This document shows positions 11,801 through 24,095 of a DNA stretch of 64,000 bases, one piece after another (the first letter of the stretch is position 1; each line of letters opens with the position of its first letter). Origin of the DNA: Metridium senile (Eukaryota > Cnidaria > Anthozoa > Actiniaria > Metridiidae); NCBI GenBank assembly GCA_949775045.1, contig OX459097.1:17708210-17772209 (forward strand), read 5' to 3'. The notes under the pieces were generated by a model. The model did not search any database. It was not told where the DNA came from and worked only from the letters and a program-made list of their open reading frames with translations. The position numbers and the translations under genes are program-made.

Positions 11801-13118
11801 AAGCAAACAACAATGGATTCGTACTAAAACTATCTAAACTGATAGATGTTTGGTCTACTATTAAATATGGACACTTCTGGTTATGAAATTCTGTCTTTGT
11901 ATAATGTTAATGTTTTGTTATTATTCGATCTTCTGCATGACGATAATCATACTTCGATTGACAAAAGGAAAATCGAAAACTCCTAAAGTTTTCTGACTTG
12001 TGCATTCTACGCACATTATATCAAATCATTTATTAACGGTTCAATAAATCTGATATTGATCGCATTAGATAATCGCAACAGATCCTTCGTTGGACGCTTC
12101 TTGTGTTTTCTTTACCGGAATTGAGTGGGATCCCTTAGGTAAAAATGAAAGAGGAAGACTCGAGAAGAAATCTACGGCAAGGCTTGTATCGATAATTCCG
12201 ATGAACTCACGTAAAATTGTTATCAACGTCCGGCATATCGTGAATATTTCAGCTCTATGATATCATCATTCTCTTTAAAACCTTCTATAAATATTTTGTT
12301 AACTAGAAATATATACTATTTTGCTGTTCTTGTCGTTCAACCTTAGCTTCGATAGCGTGTGTTATATTTTCCATCGCCAGAAAAGTCGAACCAAATGGGG
12401 AGGAGCCTAATATGCAGATTTTATTAAGCATATATAGATGTCAATCAAATGCATTGTCTTTTGTCAAATATAATTGGCTTGCGGTACGTATACTATTTCA
12501 CTGATAAACTTGGCGGCAGGAATGAGGAGGGGAGGATATCATTTCAGTTTGCACATTTTGGTGGACGAAAATCGGCTTCAGGGGCGAGATAATTATTCAC
12601 GCTGTAGTGAGCTACGGTGAAATAATATTTTCCATATCAATGTTTTTCAAAACAAAATTGCCGTTCGTACACTCTTGCATATTAATTAATTTTGTTATTG
12701 AAATACAAAGAATTTGTCACCTATGTGATTATCGCGATTCAAATACAATTAATTAATTAGCCTATAATTAAGCTCAATGTGATGGCTGAAACAAAGAACG
12801 CACGTCAACAAAACATTGCCAATGTCTTGAAAGCTGAATAATACCGAAACAAATTGTCTAAAACCGACATGAGTTTGTGGCCGATTCATTTGAAAATAGG
12901 GAGACCATATTAACATATGACCAATGAATCAAACCAGAGGGGGAAAACAGACAATAAACATATTGGCCCTTAGCTTGAGACCGTAATAATAGAGTAATTT
13001 TGAGCAAATCGGTCATTTGACAAAGGAATGAGGGCTGGAAACCATACAAAGTTATAAGTTGTAAAACCGACACACATTTTAACGTTTTGGCGTTGTTTCT
13101 GTGTTTTTATTATAGTTT

Positions 13119-13640
13119 CCAAGTCTATCGCATGCAACCTGCTCACGCCACACATACAACTCAATCGTACTGTGTAAATCAAGCCCACAACTCGTCTACG
13201 ACAGACTCATACAACACGAAAAAAGTCGTAGGATTTTGAAACATGTTTTAAAATGCTACGACAATCGTAGCCGTCGTAGCCAAATATGGTAAAAAAGTGA
13301 CGTATCATGTAACAAAACTTCTTTGTGGGGTACCGTGGAGTGTTTTTGCACAAAATGGCGGTTAAAAACAAAGCTGCCGGTTGTGCTGATATTTCGACGA
13401 AAAAGAAAGGGAAACTGAAAGAGTCAGAAAAATATCATTCTTTACTACCGAAAGAACAAAAAGACTTATTACCTAATGGAGCAAGGAACCAGTACCTTTC
13501 TAATGTTCATATAAAGATTATTTTAAGAAAAAAGCAAGGCTGGCTTCACTCGAAATCGTACGAGACTTTTCCGTGTGTTGTGCGACAAGTTGTGCATGTG
13601 TAAATCAGCAGTAAGTCAAATTGCATGCGATAGACTTAGG
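13119..13640. mobile_element. Non-autonomous element with ATTGCATGCGATAGACTT ends
   Basis: CCAAGTCTATCGCATGCAA at the left is reverse-complemented as TTGCATGCGATAGACTT at the right. The interior carries an 80-residue open frame (13358-13603, starting MAVKNKAAG) rich in lysine, which could be a transposase remnant but matches nothing I recognise. Confidence 0.55.
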
Positions 13641-14540
13641 CGAAAATCGTGCCGTGTAAATCGGCCTTAAGCCTGTCGATTTTTTTCTAAGTGTCTCGTT
13701 ACTAATGCGCATGACCGTTCGGTTTTTCTGGCGATGCTTTAGAATTAGACTACAGCCCGTGGAATATTTCAGTGTTTTATTTGTTTGTTAATGTGTACAT
13801 TCCTTAAATTACCGAGATCTGTAGTCAAATTCAGAAAAATATATTATCTGCTAGCGAGGCTGAGATTTGTCGTCGAATACCGGATAAAGGTCTACTAAAT
13901 ATTTTAATGCCTTCCTAATACATCCCTTGTCGTTTCATCCCGACGCTATTAGCCAGTTGTTCAAAGCTCAAATTATAGAGTAAAACATAAGGATACTGAT
14001 AATATGGCAAAAACATGACTTATGACTTGTTTGACTCTTGTCCTCAATAAGAGTTTTCCCTGCTGACAATTTCGAACAACAGTTGATAATTTTACACAAA
14101 GGTACAGAATTTTGAAAGAGCAACAGAACAGGAATAAAAAAAAAACATTAAATGCGCGCGCTTTGAAATCGTTTCCTATAGTCTGATTGGTGCGCTAAAG
14201 ATAATAATTTGTCCTTAGCTTCAGCCCGGGTAAACGGCTTCATCATCCGTTCGATTTTGTTGAATGGCAATGTTTAAACGATTTTAAACTCTGTCCGATC
14301 TCTGCATATATTAAACAAACTAATCATAGATTGGCCTTGGACAACCGGTTCCTCTATAAATCTCTTCAAAACGTATACGTCGTCTCAACGCCTTTTAACT
14401 TTACATGTGGGTTCCCGACTAATTACACATTTGACAAAAGGTTAATCACTTTGGGCGGACATTCTATCATCAATAGGATTCTAGTTTAAACGGAGCGCAA
14501 AAATATCTATATAGTTTAAATTTCAAAAAATATGTAGAAT

Positions 14541-14757
14541 AATGAATAGTGCATTGCAAGACCGAAATGCATTTTGGGTCGTGTAATATTGTTTAAAGTA
14601 AAATACATAATGATAGTTGTGTTATTCTTAGTGCATTCCATGCATTCAACACAATATACCAGCCAGTTATTGAGAGAAATATCGCCTTTATATGTATTTT
14701 TGATTCCAAATTAATAAGACCCATAATGCCCTTTGGTCTTGGATTGCACTATTCAGA
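14541..14757. mobile_element. MITE with GAATAGTGCATTG ends
   Basis: GAATAGTGCATTGCAAGACC at the left pairs with GGTCTTGGATTGCACTATTC at the right. One arm of the same family occurs alone at 16446-16480, next to another MITE. Confidence 0.65.
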
Positions 14758-15848
14758 TTTTTCAAGGTTTTTTGAAATAGCTGTATACATTTATATCAAT
14801 ATACACCGACGCAGCCTATACTAGTTTACTCGCTAGTTTCGAATTAAATCCATCTATTTATTTCGTGTAACGTTGGAGATGAATAGACTTTGCGCGGATA
14901 ATTGCTCTACATTTTTTCAGTAAATTTTGTTATAAATCCTGTCATTTATAGAGTATTGTAAGGCAAGTAAAAAAAAACTTGAAAAAATTGGGGTCACCAT
15001 ATTAGAGTTATAGCAAAAGTAGGTGTTCGAGTTGATTCTTGCTCACAAAGTACCTAGTACTCAAAGCAGTCTAGAACCAATCTCGTCCCCATTCGCCGCT
15101 AGCTCTTACTGCGCATGTTCAGGCTCGACGAACTATCTTGGCTCTGGCAAACTCCAAACCGGATTTTTGCACTGCGCATGTTTGATTAAAATCCTTCAAC
15201 CCTATTGGCATTGCTACGTAGCAATAGGCGGTCACATGAATCTGGCCACATGATTGGTCCTTAGAGAAAACAAAGCGATTGACCGGAAGTTCAAAAATAA
15301 CGGTCGATTCTCAACGAAACCGAAAATATATCAGAAAATTGCTAATACAAACCACCTGAATACGGGGTAAGGAAAGTTTATCATCAAGAACTGTTGTCGT
15401 AGCAAGATTTCTCAGAATTCTTCGCGTGAGCTCTGCTGTTATTATATTATTATTCTTGACCCGTAAATAACGACTGATTTTACTTCAGCTTGCAGCCACT
15501 GACTCGCTATATTCTCATCAAAATCCTTTCTAATCCTTTATGCCTATATGAAATCATTTTCTACCAGTCGATCGATCAAGATATTATATAATTAAATGTA
15601 TATTTAAACAGATAGCATTTCTGATTAATCATGAAATAATTTTCAGTTTAAAATTTGATTACATTCTGTTATCAATAACGTCTGTGAAGACGAATATTTC
15701 CACGGAAATTCTATTATTAGTCTATAATTACAGCGATATTCGTTGTATCGCGACCTGCTGTTTGAAAAGTTCGGTTTGATTTGGTCTTTTGTGGAACGTC
15801 AATCAACTAGGGGGCGGAGTTATGTAATGGTTAGCCGCTGATCATGAG

Positions 15849-15951
15849 CTATATATAGGACACATGGCATTTACAGGGCAACATAGATCGTTGTATAATT
15901 TACTAACAAATGAAAATTACTCATTAATAAACCACAATAAAGACCAATAAA
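15849..15951 (+). promoter_or_regulatory. TATA-like box followed by three AATAAA signals
   Basis: CTATATATAGG at 15849-15859 is followed within about 75 bp by three AATAAA hexamers at 15926, 15936 and 15946, spaced 10 bp apart. No coding frame lies between. It may be a coincidence of AT-rich DNA or a very short transcription unit or retroelement end. Confidence 0.25.
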
Positions 15952-16067
15952 AGTTTGTTATGTCTGCTTTATTACCTCATGTGTTATATTACTCTTTCCG
16001 AAGTCCAAAACCCCCAATAAATAGACAAAACATTTGAAATCCCCAAAGATAACAACCCGCTGGTTGG

Positions 16068-16191
16068 TAAAAAATGTTGACTTAACTTTACTGACGTTTT
16101 GAGCTATAGCCCTTCGTCGGAGTAAAACAAAAGAGCTCCGACGAAGGGCTAAAGCTCGAAACGTCAGTAAAGTTAAGTCAACATTTTTTAC
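16068..16191. repeat. Near-perfect hairpin with GACGAAGGGCTA motif
   Basis: About 55-bp arms (AAAAATGTTGACTTAAC, then ACTGACGTTT, then GCCCTTCGTCGGAG) are mirrored around a short loop. Partial copies of the same arm occur at about 29420-29460 and 59462-59500. The GACGAAGG...CGAAACGTC motif is common in invertebrate retroelement ends, by recollection; I cannot assign a family. Confidence 0.6.
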
Positions 16192-16252
16192 GGTGTTACA
16201 AATTTCATTATATTACCTACGAAATAAATAGTATAACTAAAGTTGCACTTAC

Positions 16253-16345
16253 CGGCCCGCCGCATTTAAAGAAAGCATCCGATTCCGAAACCATCGCAAT
16301 AGCCATCAAGACAACCACAAATACAATAACGATCTTAGAATTCAT
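16253..16345 (-). CDS. Candidate first exon of a small secreted peptide
   Basis: The reverse strand has an ATG at 16345 and an open frame of 31 codons that ends at a strong GTAAGT donor in phase 0. The peptide begins MNSKIVIVFVVVLMAI, a textbook signal-peptide hydrophobic core, followed by AMVSESDA as a plausible cleavage region and then FFKCGGP. I could not identify the downstream exon with confidence; it would have to lie below 16250, where a hairpin repeat intervenes. No function is assigned. It could be the start of a cysteine-containing secreted peptide, or a chance frame. Confidence 0.45.
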
Positions 16346-16517
16346 TGATAAAGACTTTCTACTGAGCTCTTTACTTGAACGACCTTCGAGTTGTGAATGA
16401 CCAGTTCTTATCTTGTTTTAAATTAATCAATATTGACTGATCCCCCATAATGCATTTCGGTCTTGGAATGCACTATTCAGTATTCTACGTTTTTGAAATA
16501 AATATACATTGCAAATA

Positions 16518-16743
16518 CACCTACTTGCAATAAGGTTGCCATACAAAAATAGAACATTTGTCATAAAGAAAATAGAACATTTGTGATTTCGTACAATAGG
16601 AATCGATTAAAAAACAAAAGATCACTCAAGCTGAGCTCTCTCTTTTGTCTTTTAATTAATTCCTTTCGCACTAAATCACAAATGTTCTATTTTCTTTGTG
16701 ACAAATGTTCTATTTTGTATGACAACCTTACTGCAAGTAGGTG
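16518..16743. mobile_element. Palindromic MITE with TA target duplication
   Basis: The ends CACCTACTTGC and GCAAGTAGGTG are each flanked by TA. The arms extend about 75 bp and contain two copies of ATAGAACATTTGT. The centre is AT-rich and non-coding. Confidence 0.75.
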
Positions 16744-17606
16744 TATATCATATTATGCATAATGTACTATAAAAGGCGGAACAACAATGAATCCCCCACG
16801 TCACTACGATAACTTAGTTATTCTTTAATATTCAAATGATTTTAAAATATTTTCACCTGGATAACATTTCTATCACAGACAAGTCTGAATTACCAGTTCT
16901 ATATTGAATGATGAAAGGCTAATAATGTGTTGTAATTTATCCAAATGTAAGGAAACAAGATTTTGTCAAAACAACACCAAAGACTACGTCATTTCTTCCT
17001 AGTATGCAAACACAATTTCGTTGTAATCAAAACACTTGTCCATATATTTAGACTCAGTCTTTTTGAATAACTTCTATTTTCATATGAAAACATATACTTC
17101 ATCCTTTCATGTGCAAAAAGTGCTCTCTCAAACGTCCAAGTATCGGCAAGTGTTTTGATTGCACTGAATATAATACCTCTTTACCTCCGAATGCAAATTT
17201 CCCATTTCAGAGCACATATCATTTTCTTGAGAATTGTTCTTTTATAATATAAATATTTTATCAAATAAGCTCCTTGTACATATAGAAACCACAAATACGG
17301 CTAGCAAACTTTCAATTATTTACAGTTGCAGACTTTTCCTTGGTATAGAAAGATCCAGCTTTGTTGTTTTCCATGCTCCGCAAAAGATAAATATTCCGTA
17401 AAACGTCTCTCAAAATTACGCCATACTTACATACATACCTGTACGTATATAGAAGTAACATCATTGTAAATCTTTATTATTCTTTCACTTATATCCCTAC
17501 CTATAGTGTAACCTATTTTTACAGACCCATGGTCATTTACTAGCATTTACCGCTAACGTTAAACATTTTGATATATTTTACGTTGGACTGGGAATTTAGA
17601 GTACTC

Positions 17607-17960
17607 AAACTATAATAACAATAATAATACTTTATTTCTTAAAAAAAAAAAACGCATTAAAAACTCTCAATGCTTTTTACATGATAAATATCTATATATA
17701 ATATGTGAATGGAAAAAACAATGAAAACGAACGAAGAAAAATGTTTAAAACTTTGTATGTACATATTAGTAAATTAAAAAGAAATCATAAATTAATCTAT
17801 AATTTAGGTGTTAAGAAAATGTTTTTGTGCCAAAAATTGATGTTTTTGCTAGTGGAACGGTGAGTAGGTTCTTATTATTAGACCTTAGGTTACGTTGCTC
17901 CTTGTATGGAACTAGTAAAAATATAAATCAAACAAATGTTGTACCTTTTTTACTTCTAGA
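17607..17960 (-). mobile_element. LINE 3' remnant
   Basis: Read on the minus strand, a broken frame contains LRSNNKNLLTVPLAKTSIFG, which fits the C-terminal region that follows reverse transcriptase in CR1/L2-like LINEs, then stops. It ends in AATAAAGTATTATTATTG, a microsatellite tail typical of such elements. It is strongly 5' truncated. Confidence 0.5.
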
Positions 17961-18601
17961 ATGCTGTGTTATAATGTAAAGTAATACGTTTCTTTAATTT
18001 GACCATGATCTGCTGTGGAAATGTATTATTATAACAATAACATTGGAAGGGTTTATTTCTCCGCAGTGTATACTGGCATGCAATTTGTATAGGAAACCCC
18101 ACCTTTCTTCGAGAACTAAGGTGGGATTTCCTATTAATAACACATCTACATAAAATGCGAGTCTCAGATGAAAAAATAAATAAATAAACACACACAAGCC
18201 GCAAAGCACGCCGGGAAGGACGCGTGCAATTAAATAATTGCACGTATTAAGAGAAAATTCACAGTCAATCAACCAATCTGAAACGAGCATTTTATGTAGA
18301 TGTGGTATTAGACGTGGAAATTACTCTTATAATACACCAAATCAAGCATTGAATGACAACCTCTCTTACGTATGGACAATCCACTGTGTTCCAACTTGAG
18401 CACAACGCTAGTTTGGGGAAAAAGCGATAGCGTAGGACCCAGGCCCGCTTAGGCTAAACGCTAGTCAGTAAAGAACAATAGGAGGACGAAGTATTGCGAT
18501 TTAGTTTTTGACATGACTCAAACGGTTTCTGTCTATCCTGTATTCTAAGACGTCTTTTTAAATCACTCTTTCTTGAAAACGTCTTTATACAGTAGAAGCA
18601 T

Positions 18602-21600
18602 TCATAATAGTTTCTCTCCAGTATGCTTTCTAAGACAATGTTTCTTTAAGTCACCCTTACGTGCAAACAAATTCTTACAAAAGGAACATTCAAAGGGTCT
18701 CTCTCCAGTATGTACTCTAAGATGTTGCGTTAAGGCACCGTTTTGTGCAAACTTCTTCCTACAAATGGAACATTCAAAGGGCTTCTCTCCAAGATGTATT
18801 CTACGATCATGTTTCCTCAAGTCACCCATTTGTGCAAACTTCTTCTTACAAACAGAACATTCAAAGGGTTTCTCTCCAGTATGTGTTCTAAGATGTTTCG
18901 TTAAGTCCCAATTTTGTCCAAACTTCTTTTGACAAAATGTACATTGAAAAGGTCGTTCTCCAGTGTGTTTTCTAAGATGACAAACGAGTGTTGATTTGTT
19001 CCTGAATTGCTTTGCACAATAAGAGCATTTCAAGGACTCCTCCTTAGTCTGGGAACTACATCCTTCTCTTTCGAGAAACTTCTTCTTTTTAACATTATTG
19101 TCATGAGCAGAGTCATCATTTGATTTCCTCTTTGATTTAGCTAAGTTATAACTAGGGTAAAACTGATCTTTTTCAAGCATACTCGGAATTGAAAAGATTT
19201 CATTACCATTTGGTATTTGCTGTTCTTCGTCTTTATCTTCCAAATCGCTAGCATTTTCTGGATCATGTTCATCTAAGGCATGTTCTTCATCAACTAAACC
19301 GACACATGGGTGTGGTTGAGGCTGCTGAGGCAAAGTTTCTGAGATGTTGGAAACATGTTGTGGATCTGTATTGATGTACATAGAAGTACAGCCATTGTTA
19401 CAGCCATAATCATCTGTCTGTGTAGCAATACTGCGTAGCTCTTTGCATTTGACTGGTTGACCATGCATGATACTGCCTTCTGATGAACCCTTCAATCATG
19501 TCATACAAGAAAAATAATTAGCATCATTATAATCATTAACTGAAACCAATAATATTAGAACATCTGATGTGCTAGCTATATATCAAGACTGATAATTGCT
19601 GTGAAGGTATTTTAAAAACGCAGCATTCATTTATCCATTCATATTTACAATCTATAAATCATGAATCAAAAGCAAAATACTTCACAAGATATCAGTAATA
19701 AAGAGTTTACTTCTTCAAAATGTGTTGTTAATTTTAAGACAACTTTTAAATAAAACAATGTCAATGATTTGTTTATTTTGTACGTTCAATTTGTATGAAA
19801 CATGTTATTAAAAATTGGAGACTTAAATGGTTGGTTACTTAAATGAGTTACAAAAACAAATTGGTTAAACAACCAAAAATTAAAAAAATCCTGACACTTT
19901 TGATGTTTGTTGATTCAATATTATTTGTTGCAAATGTAAATTTACATAAATGAATTCTGTATTTTAATACCTTTTAAAAAGTATTTAATTCTTTATTCTA
20001 TTTTTTTAGATTCTTAAGAAATGAGAGCACTTTAACAAAGTAATTGCTGATATGCTGATGGTGATAAAGTATTTATTTTTTACTTGGGAGACTGCATTCT
20101 AAACAAGATTAAATTCCTTCATTTTCTTGAGCTGTATACATGTTAAGCTAGTCCAAAGAAGGTTCGCTAATTTTAAAAAGTATAGCGGTCATGTGGTTAA
20201 CTATATTATTTGCAATATGTTTTATCATGTCTTTTGAGAATATTATGGAAACACTTTGTTTGTGCTTGTATTTTTCAACACAACTGGTAGCTACTGTATT
20301 AGAGGGCAAACACTATTTCCATGAAATAAATTCAGATTGCTACTGTGTAATAGTTCTTAATTATTGACTATAAGTCACTTTCAAAAGACAAGAAAAGCTG
20401 TAATGAATTATTGTTTTCTTTTGTATTTAATTTATCTGGTTGAGTTATAGTACTGTCACTAAGTATAGTCTCTAAATAAAAGAAGCTATTAGAGTGAAGG
20501 CATTTAACTGTGATAGAGTGGTTTTCATTAACCTGTGAAACACACTTTAGCGTAATATGCTTTATTACACTTTAACTTTAACTTTGTGTTTTATAATCAT
20601 TTGTTTATTAGCACTATTACACATTAATACACTTTATTACTCTTTCCCTATTACACTTTGTTTCACGGGTTAATGAAAACCACTCTATAGAAATTGCTTG
20701 CTAAAGTGTAATTATAGTCAAATAGACTCAAAAGAAAACAATGGAATTAGGGTCTACTAAAGAGTGTTAGTCTTATATCTATTCTACAGGTTTAATGACC
20801 TCAATCTAGTTAGCAGCTATGTTTTTATTTCATGGTTTTAGTGTTGAAAGAGTTTTTTATGAATTAAGGTTTAGAACCACTTAAAATGAAACTTAGTAAA
20901 TCATTTGACATCCGAGCGAAGGAAATATAAGCAGTGTTTTCGCTCTATTACTTTAAAAACAAAATAATGTTTACTTAGTAATAGTTTTGACTATAGAAAA
21001 TAAAAATAGTTAAAACTATGATGAAATATTCCTACAAAAGTATTTCTCAAAACCACCAACTGAATCTTCTTGAGATTGGCTGTACCCTTCAAATAGTTAG
21101 CTGGCTATTTAGTGCAATTTTATGCCAATTCTATTGTTTTCTATTGTTTAATGAGCTATTAAACAATGAGCTATTGTTTGAAGAGCTATTACGTACTGAG
21201 CGAGTACGGACGTGCTTTTAGAAGCTCCTGTTAGATAAGCTAAATGAGTTAAAATTATCAATTTATATGTCTACTCCTAAAAGGAAAATGAGCAACGTAG
21301 CAAAATTACAGAAAGAAAATGATGAACTTAAAGGACAAGTAGCCGAGTCTTTTCCTGGCTACGTTTGTTTTTTAAGGAATCAAATTGAAATCAAATTAAA
21401 TTTGCTTATTCTTGATTATGTTTGTCAATACATTTATTAACCATCGTTTACTATATACAATTTGCCAATATATATCTCAAAATCATATTTAATATTTATA
21501 TTCAATATCTATATTTTGCTTTTGGAATAATACCTGTTAACAAATTTGATAATTACATATAATAATTATACTTTATAATCATATCTAACAATTATATTAT

Positions 21601-22218
21601 ATTTATTTAATAATCATATATTATATATATACATACATAGTTACTTGTAACTTCTTGTAAGTTAATATAAACCACTGGCCTGCCTAGATTAGTGCTCTTA
21701 CTATTTGCAGGTCGGTGGCATATCTATCACTTGTAAAAAATGTTACTAAATAAACAAACTTGAACTTGAGCACTAATTAGTATGGTTTGTTTCAAGGGTA
21801 AATTATTTGCACTTTAGAGTGAATTAAGACATTTAACTCTAAAACACAATTAAATAGTTAAGGTGTAATAGTCAAATAGACACAAAAGAAAACAATGGAA
21901 TTATAGAGACTGCTAAGGTGTATTAGTCTAATATCTATTTCACATGTTAAATGACTTCACTCTATCAACTACAAATGTAACTATAAGTTAGCATAATTAC
22001 TCTAACTCTATGTTTTTTTGGAGATGTTAGCTGTACAGTTTTGATCGACAAAAATTATGAATGGATTTTTTCAATCCGCTACTTAATTGATAAAATACAG
22101 TATTCCTTCAACTTACTTTGTTGTATTCAACCGGCCATTTGTGTACTCCTGTTACCTTGTTGTAGATAAACATCATCTTTCCAGACTTACACTTGTATTC
22201 TATCCAGTTTGATTCCAT
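18602..22218 (-). CDS. WW-like / five C2H2 zinc-finger protein
   Basis: Two coding exons on the minus strand. Exon 1, 22218 to 22117, starts at an ATG and ends at GTAAGT in phase 0. Exon 2, 19489 to 18602, follows an AG acceptor in phase 0, directly after an in-frame TGA, and ends with a stop. The 329-residue product begins with a WW-like stretch (NWIEYKCKSG then FIYNKVTGVHKWP; tryptophans at residues 5 and 28, but no proline at the usual +3). An acidic region (EDKDEEQQ) and basic clusters (KSKRKS, NVKKKKF) follow, then five C2H2 fingers with TGERP/TGEKP linkers. Fingers three and five have a four-residue His-His spacing (HDRRIH, HCLRKH). The protein ends just after the fifth finger with TGEKLL. 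A nuclear DNA-binding role is inferred from the family; targets are unknown. The 2.6-kb intron is packed with mobile elements. Confidence 0.8.
20300..20480. mobile_element. Member of the long-arm MITE family seen at 25004-25292
   Basis: It begins AGAGGGCAAACACTATTTCC then ATGAAATAAA, and contains TAAGTCACTTT and a distal GTCACTAAGTATAG stretch. The same blocks occur at 25004-25292, 53572-53816 and 60310-60535. It is diverged, so the boundaries are approximate. Confidence 0.5.
20491..20807. mobile_element. MITE carrying a second MITE (nested insertion)
   Basis: The outer element starts AGAGTGAAGGCATTTAAC and ends GTTTAATGACCTCAATCT. Its uninterrupted relative is at 21816-21963. The outer copy is split by a different MITE at 20516-20685. 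Confidence 0.7.
20516..20685. mobile_element. MITE with GAGTGGTTTTCATTAACC ends
   Basis: It is flanked by TA on both sides. The arms GAGTGGTTTTCATTAACC and GGTTAATGAAAACCACTC are near perfect. A second copy at 24485-24807 is itself interrupted. Confidence 0.8.
21240..21775 (+). mobile_element. Internally deleted LINE derivative
   Basis: At 21267 a frame starts MSTPKRKMSNVAKLQKENDE, then LKGQVAES, a short basic and coiled-coil start typical of a LINE ORF1 protein. It is soon lost. The 3' end at about 21660-21775 (GGTCGGTGGCATATC, then AATAAACAAACTTGAACTTG) looks like a LINE 3' terminus. No reverse transcriptase lies between, so this is a non-autonomous deletion product. Confidence 0.45.
21816..21963. 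mobile_element. Uninterrupted copy of the AGAGTGAA MITE
   Basis: The ends AGAGTGAATTAAGACATTTAA and TTAAATGACTTCACTCT pair. The interior AGAAAACAATGGAATTA is shared with 20491-20807. Confidence 0.7.
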
Positions 22219-23530
22219 TTTGTCAAATAACTTTAGAAATACAAATCGTTAAACACATCAGCAGACTGGATTATCAAAAGGTACTACATATGGTTTAATA
22301 TACGAGTTTTATATGCAGACTCGATCGAAATCGGAATCGTCACTGGATTGAAGAAAACTAACCAAAACCAACTTAACTTGTCTGAAATACTTCTCCACAA
22401 TTGTCTAATATGGTCTAGGGAGCATAGTAATTAATATGTAAACGAAATTAAGTGAGTTTGTTACCTGAATACTTCGAAAGAACCAGGACAGTTTGTTTTC
22501 ACTTTCAATCTCAACTTTAATAACTCTGTTAATGTAAAAACAATCAGGCGTTATTGGCGTAATAACGCGAACGACTGGAACTAACACAGGGAACCCAAAC
22601 CTACTCAGAACCGCTCTATTGCCTAACCCAATGTTTACGGTAATACAATTAGTATAAAAAGTAGTGCAATCCGTATCCAATAATGCAGTAAATTCATTTT
22701 TTAAGTCCGCATAAGCCTCCTCCACAGGCCGGCAAAAAAAAAGAAGAAAAAAAAAGAAAAAAACGACGCGGGCTTCCTGTGGCCTCTTCACCAGGCTTCA
22801 ACGTGTTCGAATTTTCAACACAGGAACCCCAAACTCACGAGACTCACTCTCGGATTCAGGGGCTGCCTGCGGAGGAGGCTTAGTCCGCTACTGATATTCT
22901 ATTAAAAAGAATAATAGGAAACTTGTCAGAACTGTGTTAAGAGAAGTGTTGAGCACGCGGTTCCGGTTTTTATTTGGACAAAATCCCAGTCAAAAATTCC
23001 AAAATCCCGTCAGTTTTGCTCAAGTTTTGAATAACATTCCCATTTTCTATTATTCTTTTATTTGTAAATCCCAGTTCCAGTGCATTCAATCCTATATAGT
23101 ATTCAGTAGATGTTTGTAGGTTGTATTTATATTCATTTTAACAGAAACGTTTCATGTATTGATTTTATTCAGTTCATGTATAATCGCAATATTCAACGGT
23201 TTTGAAAATAAGGTAAAATAGAGGAAGGACGGAGTATCAAAATATATAGAAGGGAGTAAGTCGATTTAACCTAGTTAATAGGCCCTTTGCAGGACTTGGT
23301 CAACTAGATACCGAATAGCAACGGGATTTTGGAGAGCAAGATGCCTAAAACGAAAAACAAAACACTTCATCTTTGAAAATAGTTTATTCTTTTAATAGTT
23401 TGAAGTTTCCAATTCAATCTAATACTTAACATTCTTCCTCTATAAACCTGTCGTCCGTCTTACATTAGCGTTAATTTTTTATGGTTTTCTTTTCCTCTTC
23501 TTTTGTGAATATCACGCAAGATATCACGTA
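22219..23530. other. Region without a supported gene
   Basis: A 128-codon minus-strand open frame (22405-22791) ends at a possible GTAACA donor, but its start is low-complexity and it contains a GTGGAGGAGGCTTA block that recurs at 22868-22881, so I regard it as repeat-derived. No other exon is recognisable. Confidence 0.4.
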
Positions 23531-24095
23531 CGACTCCCGTTTCAAGACTTCTTGGTACTTGAATATTTCATGAGGCTCTATACTTTTCGATGTTTTTTTT
23601 GTGACATAAAGAGAATGGAGGAATAAAACACTAAATGATATGGATTTTAGCGACTACAATCTGGCAAACTGAAGAAAACCATAGCTAATCTGTACCAGCT
23701 TACCGTCTTCCAAAATCTTTGCGAAATAAGTGAATGTGTTTTTTTATCTTGTTTTAGCAGCTGTAACGAAAGACCAAAATGTCTTAATAATAATGGCTAT
23801 AGCGCTAGTTTCTTTTTGACATGCATATGATAAAGTAAATAAGCCATGCCATTCACAGAATATTATCATGGATGTTCACATTTAATACAATCACAGCTAC
23901 TATTCGTTCCTACAATATGTCTTTTTACAATGCACCAGACTTCTTGGTACTTGAAATTTCATGAGGTAATTTAGTTTTTGATGTTTTTTGTTGTGACATA
24001 AAGAATTGAAGAAATGTTAAATCACTACAAACAAAATATAATCATAGCTAATTTGTACAAGCTCAACGTCTTCCAAAAGGAGGGCCACAAGTTCA
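23530..24095. repeat. Two diverged tandem copies of a ~400-bp unit
   Basis: GACTTCTTGGTACTTGAA, TTTCATGAGG, GTGACATAAAGA and CATAGCTAAT...GTCTTCCAAAA occur in the same order at 23540-23720 and again at 23936-24080. Non-coding. Confidence 0.6.

Larger units (their letters stand above)
10650..16240. other. Repeat-rich intergenic region
   Basis: Apart from the elements listed separately (11465-11800, 13119-13640, 14541-14757, 15849-15951, 16068-16191) I see no exon with recognisable protein content. Open frames here are short and have no domain signature. Confidence 0.5.

Noticed and set aside
13325..13603. 92-codon plus-strand frame as a host gene
   Set aside because: It lies wholly between the inverted ends of the 13119-13640 element, so it is more likely transposon-derived.
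22405..22791. 128-codon minus-strand frame that could be an upstream exon of the zinc-finger gene
   Set aside because: Its start is a poly-pyrimidine low-complexity run, it shares a repeat block with 22868-22881, and the WW-like exon already begins with its own ATG.
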